DNA from: Planctomycetes bacterium syqfu
GTDB taxonomy: Bacteria > Planctomycetota > Phycisphaerae > Phycisphaerales > Phycisphaeraceae
Assembly (NCBI GenBank): GCA_020974905.1
Contig: CP087563.1
Coordinates: 3,720,001 to 3,784,000 of the forward strand
Direction of reading: 5' to 3'
Length of the DNA stretch: 64,000 nt
The position numbers and the translations under genes were made by a program. Below are positions 27,237 to 37,756 of the stretch, one piece after another (the first letter of the stretch is position 1; each line of letters begins with the position of its first letter). The notes beneath the pieces were generated by a model, which worked only from the letters and a program-made list of their open reading frames with translations, was not told the origin of the DNA and made no database searches.

Positions 27237-27301
27237 TGACGGCCAATGATCACGCGACAGTTGCACCCACTTCATGACCCAGCACGACGAGGAAACCAAC
27301 C

Positions 27302-28057
27302 ATGCACGACAAACCGACACAACAAACCAAGGCCTTTACGCTCATTGAATTGTTGGTGGTGATCTCGATCATCTCGCTGTTGATTTCGATTCTCCTGCCG
27401 GCATTGGGTCAAGCGCGCTCCGCAGCCAAAGATGTCAAATGCAAGAGTCAGCTCAAGCAGGTGTACATGATGGTGATGAATTACTCGGCAACGCATAACC
27501 AATACCTGCCGGTGATCACGCGCAATGATGGCATCTCACACATCGCCCATTGGCCGCGACAGTTGCTCGAAGCCATGCCCGAAGCCGGTGTGGACATCAA
27601 TGCCACCGACTCGGTCGCCAAGGTCGCCATGCAGACCAAGGGCATCTACAAAATGATGTGGTGTCCGAAATATGTCGACCGATACAGCCAGGAGCAACAC
27701 CGCAACGGCCGAGCCAGTTACTCCATGAACTGGTTCTTCCGCGGTCCCTATTCCAACTCCGGTGGCAGCTATGGCCAATACTATCGCTTTGACACCATCG
27801 ACGCGCCGGGCAACACCGAACCCTACATCGCAGACGGCAATCCCAACAGTGACTTCGTTGCCACATGGGAACCCAAGTTCGGCGCCTCTCCCCAAATGCA
27901 GCATGCTGCCAAGGGTTGGATCGGTTCCATGGACTACCGCCACAGTTCCGACTCTGCCGCCCACGCCCTGTTCCTGGCAGGCCACGTCAAGAGCATGACC
28001 GTCGAAGAAGGCGACGCGATTGAATGGGATGTGAATCACAACAAGACTTTTTATTGA
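27302..28057 (+). CDS. Pseudopilin-type protein, H-X9-DG family
   Basis: A 251-residue protein after GAGGAAACC. It begins [20 protein letters not shown], the prepilin signal with Ala at -1. The helix [23 protein letters not shown] follows. The C-terminal segment [21 protein letters not shown] has the motif with AG in place of DG. It lies 65 bp after the GH71-like gene, in the same direction. Probably co-transcribed. The role is presumed to be surface display or pseudopilus function for the adjoining glycan system. Confidence 0.85.
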   Translation: MHDKPTQQTKAFTLIELLVVISIISLLISILLPALGQARSAAKDVKCKSQLKQVYMMVMNYSATHNQYLPVITRNDGISHIAHWPRQLLEAMPEAGVDINATDSVAKVAMQTKGIYKMMWCPKYVDRYSQEQHRNGRASYSMNWFFRGPYSNSGGSYGQYYRFDTIDAPGNTEPYIADGNPNSDFVATWEPKFGASPQMQHAAKGWIGSMDYRHSSDSAAHALFLAGHVKSMTVEEGDAIEWDVNHNKTFY

Positions 28058-28086
28058 TTACCTGCGATGAATCATCGCCACTTCTC

Positions 28087-28169
28087 GTCACTCCCGCGCA
28101 GGCGGGAGTCCAGTGAAACCTGCAAGCGTCAACTGTATACCACTGGATTACCGCCTGCGCGGGAATGAC
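28087..28169. repeat. Palindromic intergenic element, family R1 copy 1
   Basis: GTCACTCCCGCGCAGGCGGG and a near-complement flank a loop that contains TGCAAGCGTCA, shared with other copies. It lies between the pseudopilin and the GH42-like gene. Confidence 0.9.
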
Positions 28170-28267
28170 AAAACGGCTTGCTGTATGACGATAAATGCAC
28201 GAATGACTTTACAAGACCGCCTTATTGATCAAATAAGAATGTCCGTATCAACATCAAGGAATTTTCG

Positions 28268-31200
28268 ATGACATTGCACACATGTTTGGCGCGTGCAACG
28301 GCTTTAACGCTCGTTGCCCTGCTGTCTCTGACATTCAATCCAACTGTTCAGGCTCAAGTGGACTTAACCCACTGGCAGGCCACCGGCCCCGGCGCTGCAG
28401 TCTCCGTGGACAACGGCTTTGCGACCCTCAGCTACGCATCCCCCAAACTTGAACCCATCACCCTCACCGCAGACAAGCCGGTCACCCTCAGTGAAGATGC
28501 TCGACACATCACCTTCAACTGGGCCCGTCTCTGGGGTGACTGTGACATGGTCGTCATCGTGCAGGATGCAGCAGGCAAAACGCATGAACTCAAATGCGAA
28601 ACCAGTCAGGCGGACCCCGAAGTCGTGCTGAGCAATTTTCGTTTGGCACAACAATTTTCCATGTGGCATACCGTCCAGACCGTCCCCTTCGGCAAGCCGG
28701 ATGTCGACCAAGTCAACAAGCGATTCAACAAAGAAGACGCTAAAACCGTCATGAACCTTGTCTGGCCGCGTCCCCTGAAAATCACTGCCATCCGCTTCAC
28801 CCCCGTCCTCGCCAAGCCCGGAAAGCGTTGGGGCGGACTTTATCCCCCAGCAGAACGTACCGCCATGAACGAACGCGGCGAAGGCAAGCTTGTTCTCACC
28901 CAACTCAATTGGGACACCGTTGACAGCAAAGACGCCAACTTCTATTCCGTCATCTCCGACCGACTTCGCTTTGGGCGCAATCAACCTGCAACCCTCTTCG
29001 TCGATGACCTGATCGTCGCCCGTGACAAAGGGGACTGGGATCAACCGCTGCGTTATCAGCTTCAACTCTTTGATGGCTATGCAGGCAAACTGCTTTGGCA
29101 AACCGATAAGATGCTGGCCATCGACCTGCGCGATCCGGTTACACTCTTTGAAAACCGCATCGAATTACCCAAGGTGCCAACCGGGCGATACTTCATCAAG
29201 TCCATCGTGTGGGACAGTAACCAATCCGTCCGCGATGAACGCACGCTCCAATGGTGGGTTGCGGTCAGTGACGTCAGCAACTTCACAGCGATCAATCCGT
29301 CGGACGTGGGCATGTGGTGGGAAGACGGGCAGGCTGCCAAGACCGTGGACACCGACAGCACTACGTTAACGCTGCACCTTTCCGACGCCTATCGCAAGTC
29401 CATTCCTGATAGCGCCCGCATTCGCATCACCATCAATGACTACAACAAGCAGGAACTTTTCACCAAGGTCTACAAACAGCAGGACCAAATCGATGTCACG
29501 TTTCAGACCATGCCTGGCAATGATTACTTTGCCATCGCGCAAACCCGACGCGGCCCGCAGATTCTCGATCAACGGATCATCCACATCGGACGCACGGGTG
29601 AAAAACCCTTGAAAATCAGTGGTAAACTCGAAAAACAAAACCGTCCGACACGTGATGAATTTCTCAAACGCACCGTCCATCTTCAACCTGAATACCGCGT
29701 CCCGACCACGTTCTACGATGGCTATTACCCGTGGTATAACCACGATGACATTGAGGCGTACAAGAAGTGGCTTGTCCAGGCCAAGACGTTTGAATCACCG
29801 ACGATTTGTGTCAAAGCCGGCTGGTCGGATGTTGAAGTGCTCCCCGGTGTCTATCGCTGGGAGAACCTCGATAAACAGGTGATGGCAGTCAAGGACTCGG
29901 GCATGAAAATCATGTTCGCCTACACGCCCTATGCATCCAGTCCGTGCGTGCCGATCTGGCTTGAGGTTCAGGCCCAGCAGGATCACCGCGGTGATTACAA
30001 GGATCGCTTCTCCTATCGCTACAGTTGCATGAGTCCGAACTACGCACCCAATCGTGAAAAGTTCTGGCAAGCCGTTGCCAAGCGATACGGTCATTTACCG
30101 TGGGTGATTGGTTACCGCATTTACACGCCCGCGATCACCAGTGGTGTGGACCCGCATGTCCGACGGATGGGTTACGCACCGGGCATGCAGCAGGCCTACG
30201 CCAAGTGGCTTAAGGCACGCAATCTCCCGGTCGAGCCGATCGCGCCGGTGATGAATGTTGATGGTGTTCACATCAATAACATGCCGCCGGACTTCTCGCA
30301 AAGTTGGCAGAACACTGCACTGTTCTTCTCCGACTGCATCATTCAAAGTGACCTGTCACTTGCCAAAGCGATCCGCGAAATTGACCCGACGGGATTGATT
30401 CAACTGGACCGTAAAAATGAACCGTGGGCCATCGAGCGCATCATTCCCGAGTTGGCCAAGATGGACATCGCTTTGAAAAACGAAGCAGCGCCGGTGTTCC
30501 GTGATGCGATGCTTCAGAGCATGTGTGTGCAGGCCGGTGTCCCATATCTTCAAGAACTTCACCGCCATGTTCCGACCAGCCGATCCATCAGCGATGCGAC
30601 GTCGTATTTCAGTTCCTATTTATCAGAGACGAATTTCTGGTTGTTGCGTTGGAGTACAGAATCGTTTGAAAATCCGGGCAATCATCCGGTGCATGCCAAC
30701 TTCGCCAAGCCGCATGGGTATCAGTATGCCGTCGATTCACTGGATGCCTGGCAGGCGTACATACAGGGTGACAGCTATGAGCCGCAGGTGTTGGTGTTTG
30801 GTTCACGTTTGAGTAACCAGATCGCCGGTGAGCGTCGTGGGTATTACCATGCCATCGACGGATTGCTGACCTATCAGGCGATGGTCGAGCAGCACCAGGT
30901 TCCGACCCATTTTGCCAACGAACATTGCAGTTGGGTCGATCTGAACAAGTTCAAACTCATCATGCTTTGTGGGTTGGTGCATGACAAAAAAACCGTTGAA
31001 AAACTCGTGAGTTTTGCAAAGCAAGGCGGTGTCCTGGCATTGGTTGCTGATGCAGGCAAGCGTCTGCCCGATGGTTCAGCCAGTGATCTGCGCAAGCAAC
31101 TGGCAGGCATGCCCAACGTGATCAACATCGCTGCACCGCAACGCATGCAACTCAAACACGCGGAACTGGATTGGGCCTGGCCGTTTGAACATGATCACAA

Positions 31201-31573
31201 ACAGATTGACCAACTGCTCAAGCAAGCCAAGGTCACTCGTCCCGCTGTGGTGATCTCCGACAGTGATCCGGCATTTCAGGTCCAACTGCGCAAGACCGAA
31301 GATGGCAAGAAAATCTATGTCGCTGTCATGCGCAATTGGCATGGCTGGTATCGCAACAACATTGAGTTTGAAGAACAACTCAAAGCCAAGTGGGGTCTGG
31401 GCACCGGCAAGCTGCTGATCAACGCCATCCCCGACGGGAAATGGCAAGTGACACAACTGCTCCGAGACAAGCGCGACCTGGGCGTCATCAACGTCAAACA
31501 AGGCCCAGTATCCATCGACCTCAAACCCGCGCTGGGTGGACAAGTCCAAATCTATGAACTGACTGCCAAATAA
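28268..31573 (+). CDS. Large secreted GH42-like (clan GH-A) protein, acid/base motif missing
   Basis: A 1101-residue protein after AAGGA, with an N-terminal signal peptide ending VQA-Q. The first 440 residues look like beta-sandwich domains. A TIM-barrel of GH42 type starts near 475: [24 protein letters not shown], then [20 protein letters not shown]. Where GH42 enzymes have the WQIDNEYG acid/base loop this protein has [11 protein letters not shown] (about 614-624), so the catalytic Glu-type loop is absent. A C-terminal Rossmann-like domain (about 840-960) resembles the GH42 trimerisation domain. It may be a binding protein or use another residue. Between two pseudopilins. Confidence 0.75.
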   Translation: MTLHTCLARATALTLVALLSLTFNPTVQAQVDLTHWQATGPGAAVSVDNGFATLSYASPKLEPITLTADKPVTLSEDARHITFNWARLWGDCDMVVIVQDAAGKTHELKCETSQADPEVVLSNFRLAQQFSMWHTVQTVPFGKPDVDQVNKRFNKEDAKTVMNLVWPRPLKITAIRFTPVLAKPGKRWGGLYPPAERTAMNERGEGKLVLTQLNWDTVDSKDANFYSVISDRLRFGRNQPATLFVDDLIVARDKGDWDQPLRYQLQLFDGYAGKLLWQTDKMLAIDLRDPVTLFENRIELPKVPTGRYFIKSIVWDSNQSVRDERTLQWWVAVSDVSNFTAINPSDVGMWWEDGQAAKTVDTDSTTLTLHLSDAYRKSIPDSARIRITINDYNKQELFTKVYKQQDQIDVTFQTMPGNDYFAIAQTRRGPQILDQRIIHIGRTGEKPLKISGKLEKQNRPTRDEFLKRTVHLQPEYRVPTTFYDGYYPWYNHDDIEAYKKWLVQAKTFESPTICVKAGWSDVEVLPGVYRWENLDKQVMAVKDSGMKIMFAYTPYASSPCVPIWLEVQAQQDHRGDYKDRFSYRYSCMSPNYAPNREKFWQAVAKRYGHLPWVIGYRIYTPAITSGVDPHVRRMGYAPGMQQAYAKWLKARNLPVEPIAPVMNVDGVHINNMPPDFSQSWQNTALFFSDCIIQSDLSLAKAIREIDPTGLIQLDRKNEPWAIERIIPELAKMDIALKNEAAPVFRDAMLQSMCVQAGVPYLQELHRHVPTSRSISDATSYFSSYLSETNFWLLRWSTESFENPGNHPVHANFAKPHGYQYAVDSLDAWQAYIQGDSYEPQVLVFGSRLSNQIAGERRGYYHAIDGLLTYQAMVEQHQVPTHFANEHCSWVDLNKFKLIMLCGLVHDKKTVEKLVSFAKQGGVLALVADAGKRLPDGSASDLRKQLAGMPNVINIAAPQRMQLKHAELDWAWPFEHDHKQIDQLLKQAKVTRPAVVISDSDPAFQVQLRKTEDGKKIYVAVMRNWHGWYRNNIEFEEQLKAKWGLGTGKLLINAIPDGKWQVTQLLRDKRDLGVINVKQGPVSIDLKPALGGQVQIYELTAK

Positions 31574-31590
31574 AAACAGGAAAAGTGACC

Positions 31591-32343
31591 ATGACACAAT
31601 CAAGCACCCAAACCCTGAAAAACAAGGCTTTCACCCTCATTGAGTTACTGGTGGTGATCTCCATTATCGCATTGCTCATTGCCATCCTGCTGCCTGCATT
31701 GGGCAAGGCACGCGAGTCGGCGTGGAGCATTCAATGTCTGAGTCAGGTCAAACAGATGGGTGTCGCACAGACAGCCTACAACGGTGACAACAACGGCTAC
31801 TTCACGCCCAGCTCCCTGGAGACTGGCGACCAGTACGGCTTGTGGGGTTACCTGCTCTGGGAATATGTCGGCTATGCCAAATCCAAATTCGATGTCCCCG
31901 ACAATGACTTTGATGTGACCGCAGGCGAGCAAGACACCAACATTTTCAACTGCCCGGTGACACGCATCAAAAAGACCAGCACGCCCAAGACACCACTCAG
32001 CGCAGCGTATGGTGCAAGTGGATTCAAGTCCTATGGCGTGAACATCACACTGCATCAACGCGACGGTGGCGTGAGTCTTGCCAACGCCAAGAAAGCGCCC
32101 ACGCACGAACGTGACATCACCAATCTCTCGCGCATGGTGCTCATCGCAGAAAGCAAAGTCTACTTCACGCGAAGCAATGAGTTTCATGGCAATGAAGGTT
32201 TGACCCCGCACATGGGTGGCACGAACTTTCTCTATGCTGACATGCATGCCAACAATTTGAGATATGACCAGATCCCCCCGTTCCAGACATCACTCCTGCC
32301 CTGGGCAAGTTTATGCCCTGAGTTCTGGACGGGTCGGCCGTGA
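31591..32343 (+). CDS. Pseudopilin-type protein, H-X9-DG family
   Basis: The ATG at 31591 follows AGGAAAAG, only 17 bp after the GH42-like stop, so it is in the same transcript. A 250-residue protein with N-terminus [17 protein letters not shown] (Ala at -1) and helix [23 protein letters not shown]. Its C-terminal region [15 protein letters not shown] is the DG-motif region in altered form (AD). The protein is probably anchored by its first helix and exposes a variable domain, possibly for the glycan of the neighbouring enzymes. Confidence 0.85.
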   Translation: MTQSSTQTLKNKAFTLIELLVVISIIALLIAILLPALGKARESAWSIQCLSQVKQMGVAQTAYNGDNNGYFTPSSLETGDQYGLWGYLLWEYVGYAKSKFDVPDNDFDVTAGEQDTNIFNCPVTRIKKTSTPKTPLSAAYGASGFKSYGVNITLHQRDGGVSLANAKKAPTHERDITNLSRMVLIAESKVYFTRSNEFHGNEGLTPHMGGTNFLYADMHANNLRYDQIPPFQTSLLPWASLCPEFWTGRP

Positions 32344-32460
32344 TGCTGCCACGTGTCCAAGGCAATTTTAACCACAGATGAACACAGATACACAGATCAA
32401 GACAGGGATAAAAGCTGAATAACTTCAATTAGAACAAACTAAGAAACGATCTCCATGATC

Positions 32461-32544
32461 CGTCACTCCCGCGCAGGCGGGAGTCCAGTGAAACTTGCAG
32501 GCGTATACAGAATGCCACTGGATTCCCGCCTGCGCGGGAATGAC
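32461..32544. repeat. Palindromic intergenic element, family R1 copy 2
   Basis: Same arms as copy 1 (GTCACTCCCGCGCAGG and complement) with loop GCAGGCGTA. It fills the middle of the 364-bp gap (32344-32707) before the next enzyme gene. Confidence 0.9.
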
Positions 32545-32707
32545 AAAATCATGTATTACAATCCTGTATTACTCAAAATAAACAAGCTTTCCCGTGCTTC
32601 AAATGATCAAAAAATATCTTAAAACACAGCGTCTTGCGTCTTGAGCGACGCGGGCGTGAGATCAAATTCCCAACGATTAATTGATGAATCCTGTTAAAGG
32701 TTTGAAT

Positions 32708-35116
32708 ATGTTTAAGTCTCTCTTTGTATGCACCTTGTTTTGTGCTTTATCTGCAACACTGATGACCACTGCGTCAATCAAGGCTCAGACAACGCAGCGG
32801 CCAAAGATCATGATGGCTCATGCGATGCAGTGGTCCATGCCGGGCTCGGATCGATTTAGCCGTGATCCGTTCCAAGCCAACAAGACGCAAAGTTACTACG
32901 AAAACGCACCCCTGGTTTTCCCGATCAACGATGAAGACAACGGCGCGTTGATCCAGACATTCATCGATGCCAAGGTATCGGGACTCGATGCGATAAACAT
33001 GCATGTCCATAACGAGAACCCGCAGCAGCTGCGCAAACTCATGCACCGACTTCTCGATGCAGCCAAGGCAAGCAAGACCGACGTGAAAGTCTTCCCGTTA
33101 ATCGCGGGCATCATGAAGCAGAAGAACTTCGAGCAGTTTCTCAAGGTCATGTGGGAAGATCCATACACGCGTGAACACCCCAACTTCCTTCGCATCGACA
33201 ACAAGCCGGTGATCATCACCTATGCCCATCGCCCCGCCAAGCAGTGGGAAGTCGCCAAAGCCAATGCCAAAGCCGTGGGCGGCGAGTTCTTTCTGATCAA
33301 CGACACAAGCTGCCTTGAGATCGGCGTCACCGAGAACGTCCCCACCGAGCGTCTGCATGATGGCATTCAAGCCGTCGACGGACTTTATTACTTTGCTTCG
33401 GGCACGCTGGGTTTACCCGGTCATGACAAGGGACCGCTGGCCAACTTCATGAAGTTCGGTCACAGCTTCAATCCCCCCAAGTACACCGGCGCCAGCATCC
33501 GCCCGGGGTACATCGGCACGACGCGCGTGGGCAACCTGCTCTCACCACGGGCCACATCCCTCTTCCGCAAGCAGTGGCTCGAAGCCATCGACAATAATCC
33601 CGACTTCATCCACCTGACCACCGTCAATGATTACGGTGAAGGCACAAGCCAGGAATGCTCGGTCAACAACTCGTTTACATACATCGATCTGAACCGCTAC
33701 TTCGGACATCGCTGGAAGACCGGCAACTGGCCGAGTCTCGAAAAACCCCAGGCTTTCCTGAGTTATCGCAAAGCAGTCGTCGGCGGCGAACCGGTCACGT
33801 TTGAACTGGTTTATCTCACTGCCAATCAGACGAATTTGAATATTGATGCAACCGTTAAACTCCAACTGCCACAGGGCAAAACCGTTGAACTCAAACCAAT
33901 CAACAAGGAGCAGTTGCCCGGTCATGTGGTGCTTGATTTTGAGTTAGCTGACGGTATCACTCAGGACGGCTTTGGTATCCCAAGCGTGACGATAACCGTC
34001 GATGGCAAGCCGATCGCATTGCCTAAAGCTGATGGCGGTGCCTTTGCGATTGTGCGAAATGGTGAAGAAGTCGTTCGTCGTTGGCTGCGCATGCCCCTGC
34101 ATCGCCTGGCTGAGAATGTTCAGATCAAAATGGCGGTCAAAGGCTCACCAGCTAACCTGTACCCGCGGACAATTTTCCTTGAGAACGTGCCCTGGGAGAA
34201 GACTGCGGGTTACATCATTGAGCGTGGCGGTCACAGCTTGAACAAACCCACCGATGCCAAACCCATTCGGGATGACTTTGGTTTTCTGGAGATGTTTGAT
34301 GAAGGCTTTGGGTATGCTCCAATGAAATTCACCGACGTGAAAACCAAGCGCCGTGTGGTGGACATCATGGATCGCTACACCGCGGTGATTCGCTTCAAGG
34401 ACAACACCATTGCCTACGCCAGGCCGGCCATGATGGATGCGCCGCATGTCGATCCAGCAACAGTGATGGACCTGATCATCCAACCCCGCCGCGGACTTCT
34501 GCGGGATCGCGGGATGTACAACCGTGATCAGAGTATGCAGAATCAGGAACCTGCCACTCGGCCGGTGATCGCACGCCCGCGAAACGGCAAACCTTGGATC
34601 ATGCGCTTTGATGGCAAGGACGATCATCTAAGCTTCGGGCCGTTGAACATGCCAGCTGGTCCGTTGACGCTGGCCATGTGGGTCAGACCGGAGCAGCTGG
34701 ATAAGCCAGCTGTGATTTGTGATCAGAAAGGCGCAGCCATGGGTGTTGCGATTCTCAAGGATCAAACCATCCAACTACTGCGTGTGGACATCAACCGCAA
34801 AGCCGTTTGGCTTAAGGGTCAGACACCGTTAGCCCCCAAGCGTTGGCATTACGTGGTCGGTGTGTATGACGGCCGAAACATGCAGTTGTATGTGGATGGC
34901 AAAGCGGATGGCCAGCCGGTCCCCTGCCGCGGTCTGCGAACGGATGAGGGCATAGTGATTGGTCGTGGCGCAGCGCTGCCTCACATGCTTGCCCAGTTTA
35001 AGCCTGACAAACAAGGCTTTTTCCAAGGCGACATTGCCCGGTTCCAAATCCTGCAACGCGCGCTAGCGTCCGACGAGATTGAAGCGATCTACCATCAGCA
35101 GCAGTCGGACTTCTGA
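32708..35116 (+). CDS. Secreted GH71/GH99-like enzyme with LamG domain
   Basis: The ATG at 32708 follows an AAAGG site; alternative starts at 32681 (TTG) and 32684 (ATG) are possible. The protein is 802 residues with a signal peptide (MFKSLFVCTLFCALSATLM...). The N-terminal half (MMAHAMQWSM, NMHVHNENPQQLRKLM, FLRIDNKPVIITYAHRP, IHLTTVNDYGEG) matches GH71/GH99-like barrels. From about 620 a LamG/concanavalin-like domain is clear (LTLAMWVRPEQL, YVVGVYDGRNMQLYVDGKADG). Probably cleaves an extracellular glycan and binds it by LamG. Its 3' end overlaps the convergent DUF2238 gene by 22 bp. Confidence 0.8.
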   Translation: MFKSLFVCTLFCALSATLMTTASIKAQTTQRPKIMMAHAMQWSMPGSDRFSRDPFQANKTQSYYENAPLVFPINDEDNGALIQTFIDAKVSGLDAINMHVHNENPQQLRKLMHRLLDAAKASKTDVKVFPLIAGIMKQKNFEQFLKVMWEDPYTREHPNFLRIDNKPVIITYAHRPAKQWEVAKANAKAVGGEFFLINDTSCLEIGVTENVPTERLHDGIQAVDGLYYFASGTLGLPGHDKGPLANFMKFGHSFNPPKYTGASIRPGYIGTTRVGNLLSPRATSLFRKQWLEAIDNNPDFIHLTTVNDYGEGTSQECSVNNSFTYIDLNRYFGHRWKTGNWPSLEKPQAFLSYRKAVVGGEPVTFELVYLTANQTNLNIDATVKLQLPQGKTVELKPINKEQLPGHVVLDFELADGITQDGFGIPSVTITVDGKPIALPKADGGAFAIVRNGEEVVRRWLRMPLHRLAENVQIKMAVKGSPANLYPRTIFLENVPWEKTAGYIIERGGHSLNKPTDAKPIRDDFGFLEMFDEGFGYAPMKFTDVKTKRRVVDIMDRYTAVIRFKDNTIAYARPAMMDAPHVDPATVMDLIIQPRRGLLRDRGMYNRDQSMQNQEPATRPVIARPRNGKPWIMRFDGKDDHLSFGPLNMPAGPLTLAMWVRPEQLDKPAVICDQKGAAMGVAILKDQTIQLLRVDINRKAVWLKGQTPLAPKRWHYVVGVYDGRNMQLYVDGKADGQPVPCRGLRTDEGIVIGRGAALPHMLAQFKPDKQGFFQGDIARFQILQRALASDEIEAIYHQQQSDF

Positions 35117-35721
35117 GCCAACTGCCGTTGATGCGTGAGTCGGATCAGGATGCAGGCAATCGTTGCACCTCCCGCGTTGGCAACGAGGTCCCAGCCGGTG
35201 TTGATGTAGCCGCCCACGTTGGTGTCGGGGACGGTGAGGGTGGCGATGAATTCGACGATCTCGTTGAGTGCGCCAAAGCCCATGCCTGCTGCTGCACACA
35301 ATAGCAGTGGTCCGAAGCCGAGCTTGATGGGACCAGCGAGTTTAAGCAGTGATTGCCAGCAGACCCATGTGGTGATGCCGAACCCGAAGCTGTGGACCAG
35401 GTGGTCATACTTGAAATAGTTGGGGATCAGCCACAGCGAATAGAGCACGCGACTCTCGCCATTGATTGGCCAGGATTCGGGGACGTGAACAAGCCCCCCT
35501 GCCATGTGCATCGCACCCCAGAGACTTAAGCCCCATAAGGTTAGTGGCGTGAGTCCGACACGTTTGTGGACCACTGCAACCAGACCGCCGAGTACGAGCA
35601 TGACCAGACAGTAAAAGAAGAACTCACTATTACCTGACATCCATGCTGCTGGTGTTGCGATGGCCATGTACAGCAGGGACACAGCGATGACTGTGCTGGT
35701 GCGTTGATACCATTTTTTCAT
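35095..35721 (-). CDS. DUF2238 membrane protein
   Basis: The ATG at 35721 follows AGGAGA; 208 residues. About six hydrophobic helices. The conserved DUF2238 (YjdF-like) segments are present: YDHLVHSFGFGITT, GALNEIVEFIATL and GGYINTGWDLVANAGGA. The family has no proven function. The His, Glu and Asp residues inside helices hint at metal or proton handling, but this is not established. Convergent with the glycosidase to its left. Confidence 0.85.
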   Translation of the reverse strand: MKKWYQRTSTVIAVSLLYMAIATPAAWMSGNSEFFFYCLVMLVLGGLVAVVHKRVGLTPLTLWGLSLWGAMHMAGGLVHVPESWPINGESRVLYSLWLIPNYFKYDHLVHSFGFGITTWVCWQSLLKLAGPIKLGFGPLLLCAAAGMGFGALNEIVEFIATLTVPDTNVGGYINTGWDLVANAGGATIACILIRLTHQRQLAQKSDCC

Positions 35722-35819
35722 TGACCCGATCTCCTGATTTGAGATGTCACCCCGAAAATTTATTGGCAGGCGACCTGTCAGATTCACTCCCGTTGGTCGT
35801 TTATCTGGCGGCTTGTGTT

Positions 35820-36443
35820 TTAAGAATCGACATGACGGCGACCGTGTAATGCATCACCGAGGACAGCCTTGCTGACGGTGTCCAATGCAGCACCGACGGG
35901 AAGTCCGCGGGCAAGTCGGGTGAGTGTCACGCCGAGTTGGTTGAGTTGGTCTGCAAGGTAAAGTGCCGTGCCATCGCCTTCGGCAGTGGGATGCATGCCG
36001 AGGATGACTTCGCGGACGTTTTGTTTTTTCACGCGCTCAAGCAAACCATCGAGATTCAGTTCACCGGGACCGATGTCATCCAACGGGCTGAGTCGTCCCA
36101 TGAGAACGTGATACACACCATCGTATTGACCGGTGGTTTCCAGTTGCACAATGTCGCTTGGCTTTTCGACCACGAGAATCGTTTGATGATCACGATGATC
36201 GTTGGCACAAATCGGGCATGGATCGGTGTCGGTGGCGTTACCACATTCGCTGCATATTTTGAGATTGACGGCAAAGTCGCGAATCGCATCAGCCAGTTGC
36301 ACCGTCTCATCACGCGGACTCTTGAGCAGGTGAAAGGCAATGCGCTCAGCAGAACGTCGCCCGACTCCAGGCAAGGTGGAGAGTTGATCGATGAGTCGAT
36401 TTAATGCAGGTGACTGTGTGGAAGGTTTGGGGGACTTTGCCAT
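35820..36443 (-). CDS. recR: Recombination protein RecR
   Basis: The ATG at 36443 gives 207 residues, the normal RecR length. Layout: N-terminal HhH region (RLIDQLSTLPGVGRRSAERIAFHLL), a C4 zinc finger (CSECGNATDTDPCPIC), a Toprim domain (ILVVEKPSDIVQLE..., LGMHPTAEGDGTALYLA) and the C-terminal GLPVGAALD motif. RecR acts with RecF/RecO to load RecA on gapped DNA. An R2 repeat half sits just upstream. Confidence 0.95.
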   Translation of the reverse strand: MAKSPKPSTQSPALNRLIDQLSTLPGVGRRSAERIAFHLLKSPRDETVQLADAIRDFAVNLKICSECGNATDTDPCPICANDHRDHQTILVVEKPSDIVQLETTGQYDGVYHVLMGRLSPLDDIGPGELNLDGLLERVKKQNVREVILGMHPTAEGDGTALYLADQLNQLGVTLTRLARGLPVGAALDTVSKAVLGDALHGRRHVDS

Positions 36444-36480
36444 GCCATGAGTATAGTTTTTTATTCGCGGTTTGGGGAAC

Positions 36481-36500
36481 GCGCTAAACCGCAAGCGGTT
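36481..36500. repeat. Solo arm of palindromic family R2
   Basis: GCGCTAAACCGCAAGCGGTT matches one arm of the R2 elements. The second arm is missing or degraded. It lies between divergent recR and the ferredoxin gene. Confidence 0.75.
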
Positions 36501-36544
36501 GAAAAGCAGCGCTTGAATATTGAAATTCATTTATACTCGGAAGT

Positions 36545-36817
36545 ATGAAGCCCGATTCCCCCGTCTGTCTGTGTTTTAATGTGTCCAAGCGGAAGATCGT
36601 CAATTACTGCAAGCGCGAGAATCCGCCGGTCGCCAGTTTGATCAGTGAATGCCTGTCAGCAGGGACGGGTTGTGGCTGGTGTGTGCCGTTCATCAAGCAG
36701 TTACATCAGCAGGTCAAAGATGGAGAGAATGATCCGGATATCAACATGAGTAACGAGGAATATGCATCCGGGCGTGCGGATTATCGTAATCAATCGCGGG
36801 TCAAGGGCGAAAAATAA
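36545..36817 (+). CDS. BFD-like [2Fe-2S]-binding protein
   Basis: A 90-residue protein. It has CLCFNVSKRKIVNYC near residues 8-22 and TGCGWCVPF near residues 41-49, giving the C-x-C...C-x2-C pattern of bacterioferritin-associated ferredoxin-like proteins. These bind a [2Fe-2S] cluster and take part in iron release or sulfur/nitrogen metabolism. The C-terminal 30 residues are polar and disordered. A TATACT box is 7 bp upstream of the ATG. Confidence 0.85.
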   Translation: MKPDSPVCLCFNVSKRKIVNYCKRENPPVASLISECLSAGTGCGWCVPFIKQLHQQVKDGENDPDINMSNEEYASGRADYRNQSRVKGEK

Positions 36818-36962
36818 TTCAAAACGGTCACTTATGAGCAAATTTGGCGAAACTTTGAGCCGAAGTTGTGCGTAGGGATAGGAAACGGGTGAGCGTTTGG
36901 TTATGATGAAAAGACCACACACGGTCCCATGCCCACCGACCCCGGGTCAACAGGGAGTACCC

Positions 36963-37202
36963 ATGGCAGCCTTTGCCTTACACCAACTGATTGTGGCAAC
37001 CGCCCTGATACTGGATTTCGCCTTCATGTTCTGGGCGTTGCGTCGCTATGCTGCCACCGGTGAGAGCATGCTGCTCTGCGGTGCGATAGGTTCGACGTTC
37101 CTGACGGTGATCATGGTCAGCTACCTGGTGTACTTCAATCGTCGCATGGCCTTGATCAACCATCTGTGTCACACGCGTTGTCAGCGTCCTGCTGCCAAGT
37201 AA
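36963..37202 (+). CDS. Small two-helix membrane protein
   Basis: The ATG at 36963 is preceded by CAGGGAG at good spacing, so the longer frame from 36897 is not used. A 79-residue protein: two hydrophobic segments (about 5-28 and 38-60) joined by RRYAATGES, with a short basic C-terminus. No family recognised; the sequence is typical of a small inner-membrane protein. The neighbours give no functional hint. Confidence 0.6.
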   Translation: MAAFALHQLIVATALILDFAFMFWALRRYAATGESMLLCGAIGSTFLTVIMVSYLVYFNRRMALINHLCHTRCQRPAAK

Positions 37203-37300
37203 ATCATTTTGATGACAATTCATGATGGATAGCGATTGGGTTTTGTCGTGCGCTATTCCCGCCGTGACACACGGCGGCTCGCCTGAGATGTGACACGGAC

Positions 37301-37379
37301 AAAGAGCCGCGCACGCAGCCAGCGGTCGCATGGGTTATTGATGTGAACAGGACACCCGCTGACTGCGTGCGCGGCTCTT
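37301..37379. repeat. Palindromic intergenic element, family R3 copy 2
   Basis: Arms AAAGAGCCGCGCACGCAG... (37301) and their near-complement ending at 37379. Same family as 21336-21412. Confidence 0.8.
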
Positions 37380-37441
37380 GGGGTGTGCTCGTGCGTGTAT
37401 CGCGCTTGTCGCGGTTACCGCTTTGATTTATGATCGCGCTC

Positions 37442-37756
37442 ATGAGTGACCGACTTGAGCAACTGAAAAAACTCCACGAAATGGACCCCAACGATCCGTT
37501 TCTGACCTATGGCATTGCGTTGGAACTTTCCAAAGATGACCTGCTTGAGGAAGCAGTCACGTGGTTGGACAAGACCATTGCCATGGATGCGGACTATTGC
37601 TACGCCTATTACCAGAAAGCCAAGATGCATGGCGAGATGGGCAACGACAAAATAGCGGTCCAGGCCATCAAGGATGGAATCGAAGCAGCCAAGCGCACCA
37701 ATGACGGTAAAGCGTTAAGCGAGTTATCCGAGTTGCTTGAAGAAACCCAGATGTAA
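37442..37756 (+). CDS. Small TPR protein
   Basis: The ATG at 37442 gives 104 residues. Two TPR-like units: DPFLTYGIALELSKDDLLEEAVTWLDKTIAMD and YCYAYYQKAKMHGEMGNDKIAVQAIKDGIEAAKR. No signal peptide, so it is probably a cytoplasmic adaptor. It begins just after an R3 repeat. A small inverted repeat (GCAAGCTG-TCA-GCTTGC) follows near 37775 but lacks a T-run. Confidence 0.75.
   Translation: MSDRLEQLKKLHEMDPNDPFLTYGIALELSKDDLLEEAVTWLDKTIAMDADYCYAYYQKAKMHGEMGNDKIAVQAIKDGIEAAKRTNDGKALSELSELLEETQM

Noticed and set aside
26388-27320. 310-residue frame on the - strand
   Set aside because: Antisense shadow of the GH71-like gene; biased composition and no motif.
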